Assembly: GCF_039544165.1 (NCBI RefSeq)
Contig: NZ_BAABLD010000008.1
Location: 868,001 to 932,000 of the forward strand
Origin: Viridibacterium curvum
GTDB taxonomy: Bacteria; Pseudomonadota; Gammaproteobacteria; Burkholderiales; Rhodocyclaceae
Length of the DNA: 64,000 nt
Direction: 5' to 3'
Each line of letters begins with the position of its first letter. Position 1 is the stretch's first letter. The notes under the pieces were generated by a model. That model searched no databases and was not told the DNA's origin. It saw only the letters and a program-made list of their open reading frames with translations. This document shows positions 1 through 9,599 of this stretch, piece by piece. Made by a program: the position numbers and the translations under genes.

Positions 1-1550
<1,550 letters not shown>

Positions 1551-1653
1551 GGGATTCTGCCGGGTCAGGCTGGCGTCATTGCAAGGCCGGGGATGCGCAT
1601 CATGACAGACGGGCTCACACTGTGCGCTGTCGCCGCTGCTACGGAAACCCGCC

Positions 1654-2118
1654 ATGAGCCAGATCGAACAACGCCTCGCGGCCCTCGGCCTCGAATTACC
1701 GACGCCGCCCGTGCCCATCGCCAACTTCGTGCCCTGGACGCAGCAGGGCAGCATGGTGTTCCTCGCCGGTCAGGTCTGCGAGTGGAACGGCAGCGTGCCT
1801 TATGTCGGCAAGCTGGGCCGCGACTTCGTGCTTGACGAGGGCGTGCGGGCTGCCCGCCTGTGCGCGCTCAACCTGCTGGCCTGCCTCAAGCTGGCCTGTG
1901 ATGGAGACCTTGATCGGGTGCGGCGTTGCGTGCGCGTCGGTGGCTTCGTCAATTGCGCGCCCGAGTACGAGTTCGTCCCGGCCGTCATCAACGGCGCGTC
2001 GGATCTCTTCGTCGCCGTGCTCGGTGACGCGGGTCGCCATGCGCGCACGGCGGTGGGTGTGGCCTCGCTGCCGCGCTGTGCGGCGGTCGAGGCGGATGCG
2101 ATTTTCGAGATTGGCTGA
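1654..2118 (+). CDS. RidA/YjgF family protein
   Basis: The 154-residue product has the single chorismate-mutase-like fold sequence of the RidA/YjgF/UK114 family, in the longer subgroup: LGLELPTPPVP near the N-terminus, a FLAGQV strand, then VRRCVRVGGFVNC and a C-terminal ARTAVGVASLP segment. RidA proteins hydrolyse reactive enamine/imine intermediates of PLP enzymes. In this subgroup the catalytic arginine of canonical RidA is not obvious, so the activity is uncertain. It starts head-to-head with the helicase gene and ends just before a convergent metallopeptidase gene, so it is probably transcribed alone. Confidence 0.85.
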   Translation: MSQIEQRLAALGLELPTPPVPIANFVPWTQQGSMVFLAGQVCEWNGSVPYVGKLGRDFVLDEGVRAARLCALNLLACLKLACDGDLDRVRRCVRVGGFVNCAPEYEFVPAVINGASDLFVAVLGDAGRHARTAVGVASLPRCAAVEADAIFEIG

Positions 2119-2139
2119 AGTCGCGACGCTGGGTCGGGC

Positions 2140-2586
2140 TCAACCCAGTTCACCTACAACGTTGCCGTAGATCCGCCTCTCGAACTCCTCGCCCTCTTCA
2201 CCGGGCCGGTCAATGCCCATCTTGTCGTCACCCCAGTGCACCAGCTCGTGCAGCAGGGTGACTACGGCGAAATGCACGCTCCCTTTGCGGAAACTGTTGC
2301 GCAGATCCATGCCGCTCTCGTAGTCCTGCACCAGCTTCTGTGAGATGCGGATTTCATTGGATTGAGCACCCGAGGTGAACTCGCCATAAGCGCCCAGGTT
2401 GGCAACAACGGCAATATCGGGGCCATCGTTCCAGCTGAGCGCCCGCACCAGCGCGGCATTGTCCAGGCCGCCGATTTCGCGCATCGCCAGCGCAATTTCG
2501 GTGTCTGCTGCGTACTTGGGCAGATCATTTTTTACGCAGCGGGTGAAGTTCGGATACAGCGTCATGTCAGTGTTTTTCATTCTCAT
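2140..2586 (-). CDS. Small metallopeptidase, Tox-MPTase3-like
   Basis: The 148-residue protein has a zincin motif HELVHWGDD followed by a downstream glutamate region GEEGEEFERRIYG, the layout of the Tox-MPTase3 toxin-metallopeptidase family. In that family this domain is often the C-terminal warhead of polymorphic toxins. Here it is free-standing, with no signal peptide, PAAR, Rhs or VgrG part. The ATG at 2586 is supported by an AAAGGAGAG ribosome binding site about 7 bases upstream. No immunity-type gene is evident next to it. It may act as a cytosolic protease, as an orphan effector, or as the remnant of a toxin tip. Confidence 0.75.
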   Translation of the reverse strand: MRMKNTDMTLYPNFTRCVKNDLPKYAADTEIALAMREIGGLDNAALVRALSWNDGPDIAVVANLGAYGEFTSGAQSNEIRISQKLVQDYESGMDLRNSFRKGSVHFAVVTLLHELVHWGDDKMGIDRPGEEGEEFERRIYGNVVGELG

Positions 2587-2730
2587 GATTTCTCTCCTTT
2601 CAAACGTACCGGATCAGCCTGCATCAGGGCTGAAGCCAGATTCATTCTGGTGAGGGAAAACACGGGACGCGACACGTCTACACGGGCACGGTTGCGCCGG
2701 ATTGGCGCGTTCCGGATCTGTGACAATAAA

Positions 2731-2804
2731 TTACCCGGATGAAATCTTGACGGACTGATTTTATCCGGGTTTAATGCGGTCTTTGGCATAATTCATCCGG
2801 GTAA
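2731..2804. promoter_or_regulatory. Three-copy operator-like repeat upstream of the DUF2239 gene
   Basis: Three copies of a conserved element lie just before the ATG at 2809. TTACCCGGATGAA occurs at 2731-2743, its exact reverse complement TTCATCCGGGTAA at 2792-2804, and a close variant (TTATCCGGGTTTAA) at about 2761-2774. The regular spacing (about 31 bases, three helical turns) suggests cooperative binding of a regulator. The third copy abuts the start codon, so binding would block transcription or translation. The binding protein is not known; self-regulation by the DUF2239 product is one possibility. Confidence 0.65.
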
Positions 2805-2808
2805 AACC

Positions 2809-3378
2809 ATGTCCTATACCGCTTTCGCGGCCCAGTCCCGCGTTGCCAGCGGCTCGCTGGTCGAGGTGGTCACTGCCCTCAAGGCCCTGTCGCCAGAACG
2901 TGCAACGCTGGTCTTCGACGACTCGACCGGGCACTGCGTCGAGCTGGATTTGCGCGGCACGCTGGCCGAGGCACTGGCGCGCCTGCCGGCCGACGCGACC
3001 CCGCCCGCCAAAGCCGGCCCGGGGCGGCCCAAGCTGGGCGTGGTGCCGCGCGAGGTGACCTTGCTGCCGCGTCACTGGGACTGGCTGGCCAGCCAGCCGG
3101 GCGGCGCGTCGGTGGCGCTGCGCAAGCTGGTCGAGGCCGCCAGCCGTGCAAACCGGGCCTGTGATGCCGCACGCCTCGCGCTGGAGGCCTGCCACAACTT
3201 CCTCGCTACCATGGCGGGCAACCTGCCTGGCTTTGAGGACGCGACGCGCGCCCTGTTCGCCGGCAACTTCAACGCGGTGCCAGCGTTCATGCAGGACTGG
3301 CCCGCCGATATCCGCGCGCATGCCCGGCACCTGCTGCACGAGGCGCAGAACGCAGCCTATGAGGCACGAGAAGACTGA
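2809..3378 (+). CDS. DUF2239 family protein
   Basis: The 189-residue protein matches DUF2239: an N-terminal ATLVFDDSTGHCVELDLRGT region, a central GRPKLGVVPREVTLLPRHW block and a C-terminal helical part. Its function has not been established. The central block (VTLLPRHWDWLASQPGG, then ALRKLVEAA) resembles the strand-helix-helix pattern of ribbon-helix-helix DNA-binding proteins. Together with three operator-like repeats immediately upstream, this suggests an autoregulator; that is inference. The stop codon overlaps the next start by one base (TGATG), so the two genes form a translationally coupled pair. Confidence 0.8.
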   Translation: MSYTAFAAQSRVASGSLVEVVTALKALSPERATLVFDDSTGHCVELDLRGTLAEALARLPADATPPAKAGPGRPKLGVVPREVTLLPRHWDWLASQPGGASVALRKLVEAASRANRACDAARLALEACHNFLATMAGNLPGFEDATRALFAGNFNAVPAFMQDWPADIRAHARHLLHEAQNAAYEARED

Positions 3379-3989
3379 TGAAAAAGAAAGGCCCGTCGAA
3401 AGAAGAAACCGATCTGCTGCCACCTTTCCCGGTACTGACGCTGGCGCAGATCGTGGTGCCGGTCAGCGCGGCCGAATTCGAAGCCGCGCGTGACGAGATT
3501 CTGTCTGCCGGCGTGGCGGGTTTCGATACCGAGGCGCGGCCCACCTTCCACGTCGGCCAGGTCAGCGACGGGCCGCACGTGGTGCAGTTCGCCATTGCGG
3601 GCAAGGCCTTCATCTTCCAGACGCATCGCGCCGAAGGCCACGACAGCCTGATCGCTCTGCTGCAATCGCGCGAGCTGCTCAAGGCCGGCTTCGGCCTGCA
3701 GTCCGACCGTGGCCAGATCAAGGCGAAACTGGGCGTGCACCCGCAGTCCCTGCTCGACCTCGACAGCGTGTTCCGCAAGGACGGTTACAGCGGCGACATG
3801 GGCGTGCGCGCTGCCATCGGTCTCGTGCTGGGGCAGCGCTTCCACAAGTCCAAGAAGGTGACGACGTCGAACTGGTCGTTGCGTGAGCTCTCGGCACAGC
3901 AACTGCTCTATGCGGCCAACGATGCGTATGCGGCATTTGCCGTTTACGAGGGGCTGCGTACGACGCGGCCGGAGCTGCTCAAGGCCTAG
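3378..3989 (+). CDS. 3'-5' exonuclease, RNase D/WRN-like (DEDDy)
   Basis: The 203-residue protein has a single DnaQ-like exonuclease domain of the RNase D/Werner type. Exo I is GFDTEARPTF, with the DxE metal ligands. Exo II lies around LLKAGFGLQSD, and Exo III is LLYAANDAYAAFAVY with the DEDDy tyrosine and aspartate. It lacks the HRDC domains of RNase D and so resembles the short stand-alone exonucleases. The RQ-like SNWSLRELSAQQ segment before Exo III is typical. Substrate (RNA or DNA) cannot be told from sequence. It is co-transcribed with the DUF2239 gene, overlapping it by one base. Confidence 0.85.
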   Translation: MKKKGPSKEETDLLPPFPVLTLAQIVVPVSAAEFEAARDEILSAGVAGFDTEARPTFHVGQVSDGPHVVQFAIAGKAFIFQTHRAEGHDSLIALLQSRELLKAGFGLQSDRGQIKAKLGVHPQSLLDLDSVFRKDGYSGDMGVRAAIGLVLGQRFHKSKKVTTSNWSLRELSAQQLLYAANDAYAAFAVYEGLRTTRPELLKA

Positions 3990-3997
3990 TCAGACTC

Positions 3998-4369
3998 CGT
4001 CATTCCCGCGAAGGCACACTGCTGTCCGGGAGCCTTCAGGCCTTGTCGCCATGCCAATCGCACCCGAAGCAAGGTCGTTCGTAGGTGCGGTTTCAACCGC
4101 ACAATCCCACGCCGCAAACCGCGTGACACCTCTGCTGAGCATGTCGGCGGATTGAAATCCGCCCTGCCCTGGCGCCCGTGCCTCTCGTTTGCGAAGCCTC
4201 CAAATTTCGCAACCTTGAGTCTCGACGGCCACACATTGCCTCCGTGCCCAGCTCGGCAAGGCACTTCGATGCCGGGAGAGATTTTCCCCGGACAGCAGTG
4301 CGCGCAGAGGGAATCCAGTGTCACTACCCATATCGAAAGTCGCTGGATTCCCGCCTGCGCGAGAATGAC
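3998..4369. repeat. Composite palindromic repeat element in a gene-free stretch
   Basis: This roughly 400-base gap between two convergent genes has no credible coding sequence. It begins with CGTCATTCCCGCGAAGGC (3998-4015) and ends with the matching inverted terminus (4343-4369), the same pair that bounds the element at 60624-60705. Inside are two perfect hairpins: GTGCGGTT-TC-AACCGCAC at 4085-4102 and GGCGGATT-GA-AATCCGCC at 4146-4163. It looks like an extragenic palindromic element that has gained internal modules. It could also serve as a bidirectional terminator. Confidence 0.7.
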
Positions 4370-4393
4370 AAGCCTGACCGAATGGCCTGGGTC

Positions 4394-5194
4394 CTATTTG
4401 AAGAAGTCACTCGGCGACACACCAAACTGGCGCTTGAACATGGTGGCAAACGCTGTCGGGCTGGCGTAGCCGAGCTGCAGCGCAACGTCGATGACGCGCG
4501 TACCCGCCGCGAGCTGTTCCAGCGCCGTGAGCAGGCGTGCCTGCTGGCGCCATTGGCCGAAACTCATGCCGGTCTCGCGCAGGAACAGACGGTGGATGGT
4601 CTTGGGATCGACGCCCAGCTGCGTCGCCCAGTCACGCAGGGTGCGCGTGTCGTCGGGCTGCGCCACGATGGTCTCGCAGATGGCCTGCAGGCGCGCATCG
4701 CGCGGGTTGGGCAGGGCAAGAGGTAGCGACTCCATCATCGACAGCTCGTCGAGCAGCAGCTGCGCCACGCGGTCGGCGCGCGAACCCTGCACGTAGGGCG
4801 GGGGCAGCTCGATGGCGGCGAGGATCAGCTCGCGCAGCAGGGGCGAGACGCGCAGCACGCGGCAGGCCTGTTGCAGGTCGGGCAGCAACTCGGGGCGGAT
4901 GAAGGCAGTACGCATGCGCACTTCGCCGACCATGCGTATCCAGTGCGGCGTGTCGGTCGGCATCAGCAGGCCCCGCGTGGGCGGCACGATCCACTGGCCC
5001 TGCTCGGTGCCCACCACCATCACGCCACGCACGGCGTGGATCAGCTGGATGTGCGGATGGCTGTGGCGACCGGTTTCCTCGCTGGGCAGGTAGTCAGCGG
5101 CGAGTGCGGTGACCGGCATGTCGCTGCGGTCCAGGCCGTGCAGCCTGGGGATGACGACGCGTTTGGCAGATTCGGTTGATGGGCTGGGTGTCAT
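4394..5194 (-). CDS. AraC family transcriptional regulator
   Basis: The 266-residue product has an N-terminal cupin sensor (about residues 25-100, with SHPHIQLIHAVRG and PTDTPHWIRM) and a C-terminal double helix-turn-helix (about 165-265: ATQLGVDPKTIHRLF, then IDVALQLGYASPTAFATMFKRQFG). The start at MTPSPST (ATG at 5194) was chosen because the longer open frame upstream has no conserved sequence and contains a repeat. It is divergent from the Fsr-type pump gene, and AraC cupin regulators commonly control an adjacent exporter, so it probably regulates fsr. The inducer is unknown. Confidence 0.88.
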   Translation of the reverse strand: MTPSPSTESAKRVVIPRLHGLDRSDMPVTALAADYLPSEETGRHSHPHIQLIHAVRGVMVVGTEQGQWIVPPTRGLLMPTDTPHWIRMVGEVRMRTAFIRPELLPDLQQACRVLRVSPLLRELILAAIELPPPYVQGSRADRVAQLLLDELSMMESLPLALPNPRDARLQAICETIVAQPDDTRTLRDWATQLGVDPKTIHRLFLRETGMSFGQWRQQARLLTALEQLAAGTRVIDVALQLGYASPTAFATMFKRQFGVSPSDFFK

Positions 5195-5309
5195 GGCAAC
5201 GGGGTTGTGTGGGTACTTCAAGGCCTCTTCCCAACCCGTCCACGGTTGGCTTTGCACAGCCAACCGGCTGCAGAGGCGACGAGCAGGGCTCGTCGAATTC
5301 CCTCTTACG

Positions 5310-5370
5310 CCCCTTGTCAGGGGAGGAGGCGCACGGGCCGAACTGGTTAGGGTCCTCCCCTGACAAGGGG
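5310..5370. repeat. Inverted repeat of the CCCCTTRTCAGGGGAGG family
   Basis: CCCCTTGTCAGGGGAGGAGG (5310-5329) and its inverted partner CCTCCCCTGACAAGGGG (5354-5370) face each other in the 300-base region between the AraC regulator and the pump gene. Each half is itself a short hairpin. A near-identical pair occurs at 41324-41390, so this is a dispersed element of this genome. Here it lies in a divergent promoter region and may affect expression of either gene. Confidence 0.75.
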
Positions 5371-5497
5371 CGGTCGGGAGGGGTTGCCTTTGGGCTGGCG
5401 CGCCATTTTCGCGAAGCTTGATGCCGCATTCTCGCAGGACGGGCGTCATCTGCGCCACTAGCATTGCCCCTGTCATCCCCCGACTACGCTGTCCACC

Positions 5498-6736
5498 ATG
5501 CAGACCCGCTCCACACAAACCGCCCCGGCCAGCCCCGCTGCCCCCCGAACGCACTACCGTGTGCTTGGCGCCATCAGCTTCGCGCACCTGCTCAACGACA
5601 TGATCCAGTCGTTGATCCTTGCGATCTATCCGCTGCTCAAGGAGAACTTCTCGCTGAGCTTCGTGCAGATCGGCCTGATCACGCTGACCTACCAGATCAC
5701 GGCCTCACTGCTGCAGCCCGTCGTGGGGCACTACACCGACCGTTACCCCAAGCCTTTCTCGCTCGTCGTGGGTATGGGCAGCACGTTGTGCGGCCTCTTG
5801 CTGCTGGGCTTGGCGGGTGACTTCCACACGGTGCTGATCGCGTCAGTCCTGGTCGGCACGGGCTCGTCGGTGTTTCACCCGGAGTCCTCGCGCATCGCAC
5901 GCCTCGCCTCGGGCGGCCAGCATGGTCTCGCGCAATCGATTTTCCAGGTCGGCGGCAATACGGGTTCGGCCATCGGCCCACTGCTGGCGGCGTGGTTCGT
6001 CATGCCGCACGGCCAGCGCAGCCTCAGCTGGTTCGGCCTTGCCGCGTTGCTGGCCATGTTCGTGCTGTGGCAGATCGGTCTCTGGTACCGCCACCAGCAC
6101 CTCGCGCCACGTCTCAAGCGCGCGGCCGAAGCGCCTGTGCCGCTGCCGCGAAACCTCGTCGTGCGTGGCATTGCCATCCTGCTGGTACTGGTGTTCTCCA
6201 AGTACTTCTACATGGCGAGCATCAGCAGCTACTACACCTTCTACTTGATGCACCGCTTTGCGCTGGGTGTGCAGGCCGCGCAGATGTACCTGTTCGTGTT
6301 CATGTTTGCCGTCGCCGCCGGCACCCTGCTGGGCGGACCCATCGGCGACCGCATTGGTCGCAAGCGCGTGATCTGGATTTCCATTCTCGGCGTCGCGCCC
6401 TTCACGCTGATGCTGCCTTACGTGGGCCTCGCAGCGACGGGCGTGCTCAGCTTCATCATCGGCTTCGTGTTGGCTTCGGCCTTCTCGGCCATCATCGTCT
6501 ATGCGCAGGAACTCGTGCCCGGCAAGGTCGGCACCGTGTCTGGTCTGTTCTTCGGCTTCGCCTTCGGCATGGGCGGCATCGGCGCAGCGGTGCTGGGTGT
6601 GCTGGCCGACAGCCATGGCATCGCGTTTGTCTACCAGCTGTGTGCCTGGCTGCCGCTGCTGGGCGCGCTCACCGCTTTTCTGCCAGACGCTGACGCCGCC
6701 AGGGCGTGTTCACATTCACCCAGCGGATTGCGTTGA
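5498..6736 (+). CDS. fsr: MFS exporter, fosmidomycin-resistance type
   Basis: The 412-residue product has about 12 membrane segments and matches Fsr along nearly its whole length. Conserved stretches include AISFAHLLNDMIQSLILAIYP, QIGLITLTYQ, GTGSSVFHPESSR, GLAQSIFQVGGN and SKYFYMASISSYYTFYLM. Fsr is an inner-membrane proton-driven drug efflux protein of the major facilitator superfamily. Family members usually end near the FLPD motif, at about residue 397 here. The last ten residues (CSHSPSGLR end) are encoded by the terminus of a repeat element that begins at 6706, so the native C-terminus appears to have been replaced. It is divergent from an AraC regulator. Confidence 0.92.
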   Translation: MQTRSTQTAPASPAAPRTHYRVLGAISFAHLLNDMIQSLILAIYPLLKENFSLSFVQIGLITLTYQITASLLQPVVGHYTDRYPKPFSLVVGMGSTLCGLLLLGLAGDFHTVLIASVLVGTGSSVFHPESSRIARLASGGQHGLAQSIFQVGGNTGSAIGPLLAAWFVMPHGQRSLSWFGLAALLAMFVLWQIGLWYRHQHLAPRLKRAAEAPVPLPRNLVVRGIAILLVLVFSKYFYMASISSYYTFYLMHRFALGVQAAQMYLFVFMFAVAAGTLLGGPIGDRIGRKRVIWISILGVAPFTLMLPYVGLAATGVLSFIIGFVLASAFSAIIVYAQELVPGKVGTVSGLFFGFAFGMGGIGAAVLGVLADSHGIAFVYQLCAWLPLLGALTAFLPDADAARACSHSPSGLR

Positions 6737-6988
6737 AACGCGGGGCTTGCCAGACAAGGCGTGCGACGCGGTGCAGGGTCTCAGTTGGCAACATCGCCCT
6801 GCACAAGGAGCACAACGCAGGATGGCGAGCCCCGCGCTTCAATCCTCCGGGCGGGCACTGAATTCGCCACAACACTGCGTTGCAGCGCCTCATCAGGCTC
6901 AGTTGGCAACATCGACCCTGTCAGCGTCGCTGCGCCTTGTTCTGTGCCGAATTCAGTGCCCGCGCAACCGTCGGGTGAATGTGAACAC
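6706..6988. repeat. 283-base element with 16-base terminal inverted repeats (MITE-like)
   Basis: GTGTTCACATTCACCC at 6706-6721 is the exact reverse complement of 6973-6988. Inside are further nested complementary segments (around 6733-6755 with 6821-6843, and 6852-6875 with 6941-6964) and a direct repeat CAGTTGGCAACATCG at about 6781 and 6899. No transposase is encoded. The structure is that of a small non-autonomous mobile element or a large foldback repeat. Its left end lies inside the fsr reading frame and its right end touches the stop codon of the convergent binding-protein gene. Confidence 0.75.
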
Positions 6989-6990
6989 CC

Positions 6991-7908
6991 CTAGAGCGAG
7001 TAACCCAGGATAAGCGCCACACCGGCGTTGCCCGCTGGGCTGTTGAACGACTCGCGCAGCATTCTCGACATGGGAATGTTGAACCCGTCGGCCTGGAACC
7101 AGCGCTTGTAGATCGCGCCCATCGCTGGCGAGGCGTAAAGCTTGCGCAGACCGGCGTTAACGAGCTTCCGGAATTCCGGATCGTCCTTGGGCAACATGAT
7201 GCTGTTCGGCTCGACCGACAGGGACTCTTTGGTCATCACGAGTTCATTGGCTTGCGCCGATTGGATGCGCATGGTTTCGAGCACGACATCGATCTGGGCG
7301 AAGCCCTGCACCTGGCCTGACTCAAGCGCCTTGAAAGCTTCCTGGTTGCTGGCAAATGTCACCAGCCGCATCTGTTGCAACATGCTGTCGCGCAGTTGCG
7401 GAAACAGCTTTTCAGCCGTTGTGCCTTTGGTGATGGCGATGATTTTTCCGTTCAGCGAAGACAGGTCCGTGATGCCCGCCGATCTGCGCGACAGCACTTG
7501 CTGACCACTGATGAACAACGCGTAGCTGAAGTCCGCATCTTTCTGCCGCGACTCCGTGTTCACCGTGATGCCGCATTCCATGTCGATCTCGCGGCTCTTG
7601 ATCTTGGCCATGCGCGAAGTCGAGTTGACCGGCACGTAGTTCACCGTCAGCTCACGCAACTTCAGATCTTTCTTCACGTGCTCGATCGCACCATTGCAGA
7701 TCTCTACCGAGTACCCGGTTGGCACTTTGCTGCCCTCGGGGAACCAGGAAAACGGCTTGGTCGCCTCGCGGATACCCACCTCAAGCGGTTTTCCCGCCTT
7801 CAACTTGTCGATGACCGAAGCACTTTGCGCCTGCCCCGTCGAAGCGTGGATCGACAAAGCGAGAACAACAACGCAGTACTGGAAGGCGCGGGGAAAAACG
7901 ATAGGCAT
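6991..7908 (-). CDS. Amino-acid ABC transporter substrate-binding protein
   Basis: The 305-residue protein starts with a signal peptide (VVVLALSIHASTGQAQS, cleavage near residue 28). A family 3 periplasmic binding domain follows: LEVGIREATKPFSWF, GYSVEICNGAIEHV, the SRMAKIKSREIDMECG ligand-site segment and LSSLNGKIIAITKGTTAEKL. Members close to this bind glutamate/aspartate or other polar amino acids. No permease or ATPase gene is adjacent, so it may work with a transporter elsewhere or only as a sensor. The last codons abut the repeat element at 6706-6988. Confidence 0.85.
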   Translation of the reverse strand: MPIVFPRAFQYCVVVLALSIHASTGQAQSASVIDKLKAGKPLEVGIREATKPFSWFPEGSKVPTGYSVEICNGAIEHVKKDLKLRELTVNYVPVNSTSRMAKIKSREIDMECGITVNTESRQKDADFSYALFISGQQVLSRRSAGITDLSSLNGKIIAITKGTTAEKLFPQLRDSMLQQMRLVTFASNQEAFKALESGQVQGFAQIDVVLETMRIQSAQANELVMTKESLSVEPNSIMLPKDDPEFRKLVNAGLRKLYASPAMGAIYKRWFQADGFNIPMSRMLRESFNSPAGNAGVALILGYSL

Positions 7909-8212
7909 GGCAAGCGAACTCTGTGCGTGGCGGATGAGTCAGAACGCCCCCAAGACTACGGGTTTGATCTCTGCACACAATGGAAGACACAGAAAACGCT
8001 ACGGGTTTACCGCAATGCCGCAAATGGCTGTGCGCTTGACAACGACAGGCGGTCGGAAAAGGCGGCCGATTGCTGCGTCAACGCGACACACGGCCCGCCA
8101 TTTCAGAACGCCCATGGGGCGACTCGCCAACGGTGTGGGAGCGATTTGAAATCCACCCTGCGCCAGGCAGGTCGCTGGTGCGACCTGACCAAAACAGAAC
8201 GCCGCCCGGACT
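7909..8212. other. Intergenic region without a recognisable gene
   Basis: This 304-base gap separates two genes on the same strand. I see no conserved coding frame. The region at 8145-8185 contains a short imperfect palindrome around CAGGTCGCTGGTGCGACCTG. It also has a GATTTGAAATCCACCCTGC stretch similar to part of the element at 4150, which points to decayed repeat sequence. The promoter of the binding-protein gene should lie near 7910-7990. Confidence 0.5.
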
Positions 8213-9487
8213 TCAGCCCCAGCGCACCATCGCGTACTGCTTCTTGCCCCGACGCAGCAGGGTGAAGCGGCCGAACAAACGCTCGGCATCACCGAACTGG
8301 TGATCCAGCGCCTCCGCCTTCACGCCGTTGATTGCCACGCTGCCGCCCTGGATGAAGGTGCGCGCTTCCGACTTCGACTTGGCCAGACCACACGCGGCCA
8401 GCGCGTCGATCAGGCTGGTCGCGCTCTTGTCGATCTCCACACCCGGCACACCGTCCTGGGCAAGCTGTTCGAGGTCGGCTTCGGTGAGGCTGGCAAGCTC
8501 ACCCGAGAACAGGCTTTGCGTGATGCGTTGCGCGGCTTCGAGCGCGGCCTTGCCATGCACGAGCTCGGTCGCTTGCTCGGCAAGAATGCGCTGCGCCTCC
8601 GGCTTGGTGCCGCTGGCCTTGTCCTTGGCCTCAATCGCGTCAATCTCGCTCACCGACAGGAAGCTGAAGTAGCGCATGAACTTGTAGACGTCGGCATCCG
8701 CCGTGTTCAGCCAGAACTGGTAGAAGGCGTAGGGCGAGGTCTTCTTCGGGTCCAGCCAGATCGCGCCTGATTCGGTCTTGCCGAACTTGGTGCCGTCAGC
8801 CTTCGTCACCAGCGGCAGCGTCAGGCCATACACCTGTTGCTGATGCAGGCGACGCGTCAGGTCGGTGCCGGCAACAATGTTGCCCCATTGATCGGAGCCC
8901 CCGATCTGCAGCACGCAGCCATGCAGTTCGTAGAGTTTGGCGAAGTCGTAACCCTGCAGCAGGCTGTACGAGAACTCGGTGTAGGAAATGCCCTGGTCGT
9001 CACGGTTGAGGCGCTGCTGTACCGACTCCTTCTTGATCATGGCGTTGACCGAGAAGTGCTTGCCAATGTCGCGCAGGAACTCCAGCGCGCCCATGCCGCC
9101 GAACCAGTCGTAGTTGTTGGCCATGATGGCCGCATTGCCGCCTTCGAAGTTCAGAAAGGGCGACACCTGGCCACGGATCTTCTGCACCCAGCTGGCGATT
9201 ACATCAGGCGTGTTGAGCTTGCGCTCGGTGGCCTTGAAGCTCGGGTCGCCGATCATGCCCGTGGCACCACCAACGAGGGCAATGGGCTTGTGCCCCGCCT
9301 GCTGGAAGCGCTTGAGCACCAGCACCGGCACAAGGTGGCCGAGGTGCAGCGAATCCGCCGTCGGGTCAAAGCCGCAATACAGCGTGACGGAACCCTTCGC
9401 GAGCATCTCGTCGAGCGCAGCTGCATCGGTGGTCTGCGCAATGAGGCCACGGGCCTGCAGATCCTGCAGAAGGGGGGATTGGTACAT
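8213..9487 (-). CDS. tyrS: Tyrosyl-tRNA synthetase
   Basis: The 424-residue enzyme is the usual length for bacterial TyrS. It charges tRNA-Tyr in the cytoplasm. Visible features are YCGFDPTADSLHLGHL (HIGH-type motif), QWGNIVAGTDLTRR in the tyrosine site, and KFGKT for the KMSKS loop. A C-terminal S4 RNA-binding domain follows (LAKSKSEARTFIQGGSVAINGV). It is transcribed alone, upstream of a divergent lipoprotein gene. Confidence 0.97.
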   Translation of the reverse strand: MYQSPLLQDLQARGLIAQTTDAAALDEMLAKGSVTLYCGFDPTADSLHLGHLVPVLVLKRFQQAGHKPIALVGGATGMIGDPSFKATERKLNTPDVIASWVQKIRGQVSPFLNFEGGNAAIMANNYDWFGGMGALEFLRDIGKHFSVNAMIKKESVQQRLNRDDQGISYTEFSYSLLQGYDFAKLYELHGCVLQIGGSDQWGNIVAGTDLTRRLHQQQVYGLTLPLVTKADGTKFGKTESGAIWLDPKKTSPYAFYQFWLNTADADVYKFMRYFSFLSVSEIDAIEAKDKASGTKPEAQRILAEQATELVHGKAALEAAQRITQSLFSGELASLTEADLEQLAQDGVPGVEIDKSATSLIDALAACGLAKSKSEARTFIQGGSVAINGVKAEALDHQFGDAERLFGRFTLLRRGKKQYAMVRWG

Positions 9488-9599
9488 CGGGGGTTCTCCA
9501 CAACAGGAAGCGTGGCGCCCATCGGTACGCTACGCGGTCAATTCGAACCCGCTATTCTACAGGGCCGCTCAATCCTGGCTGCGCTCTGGAGGGTGCTGA

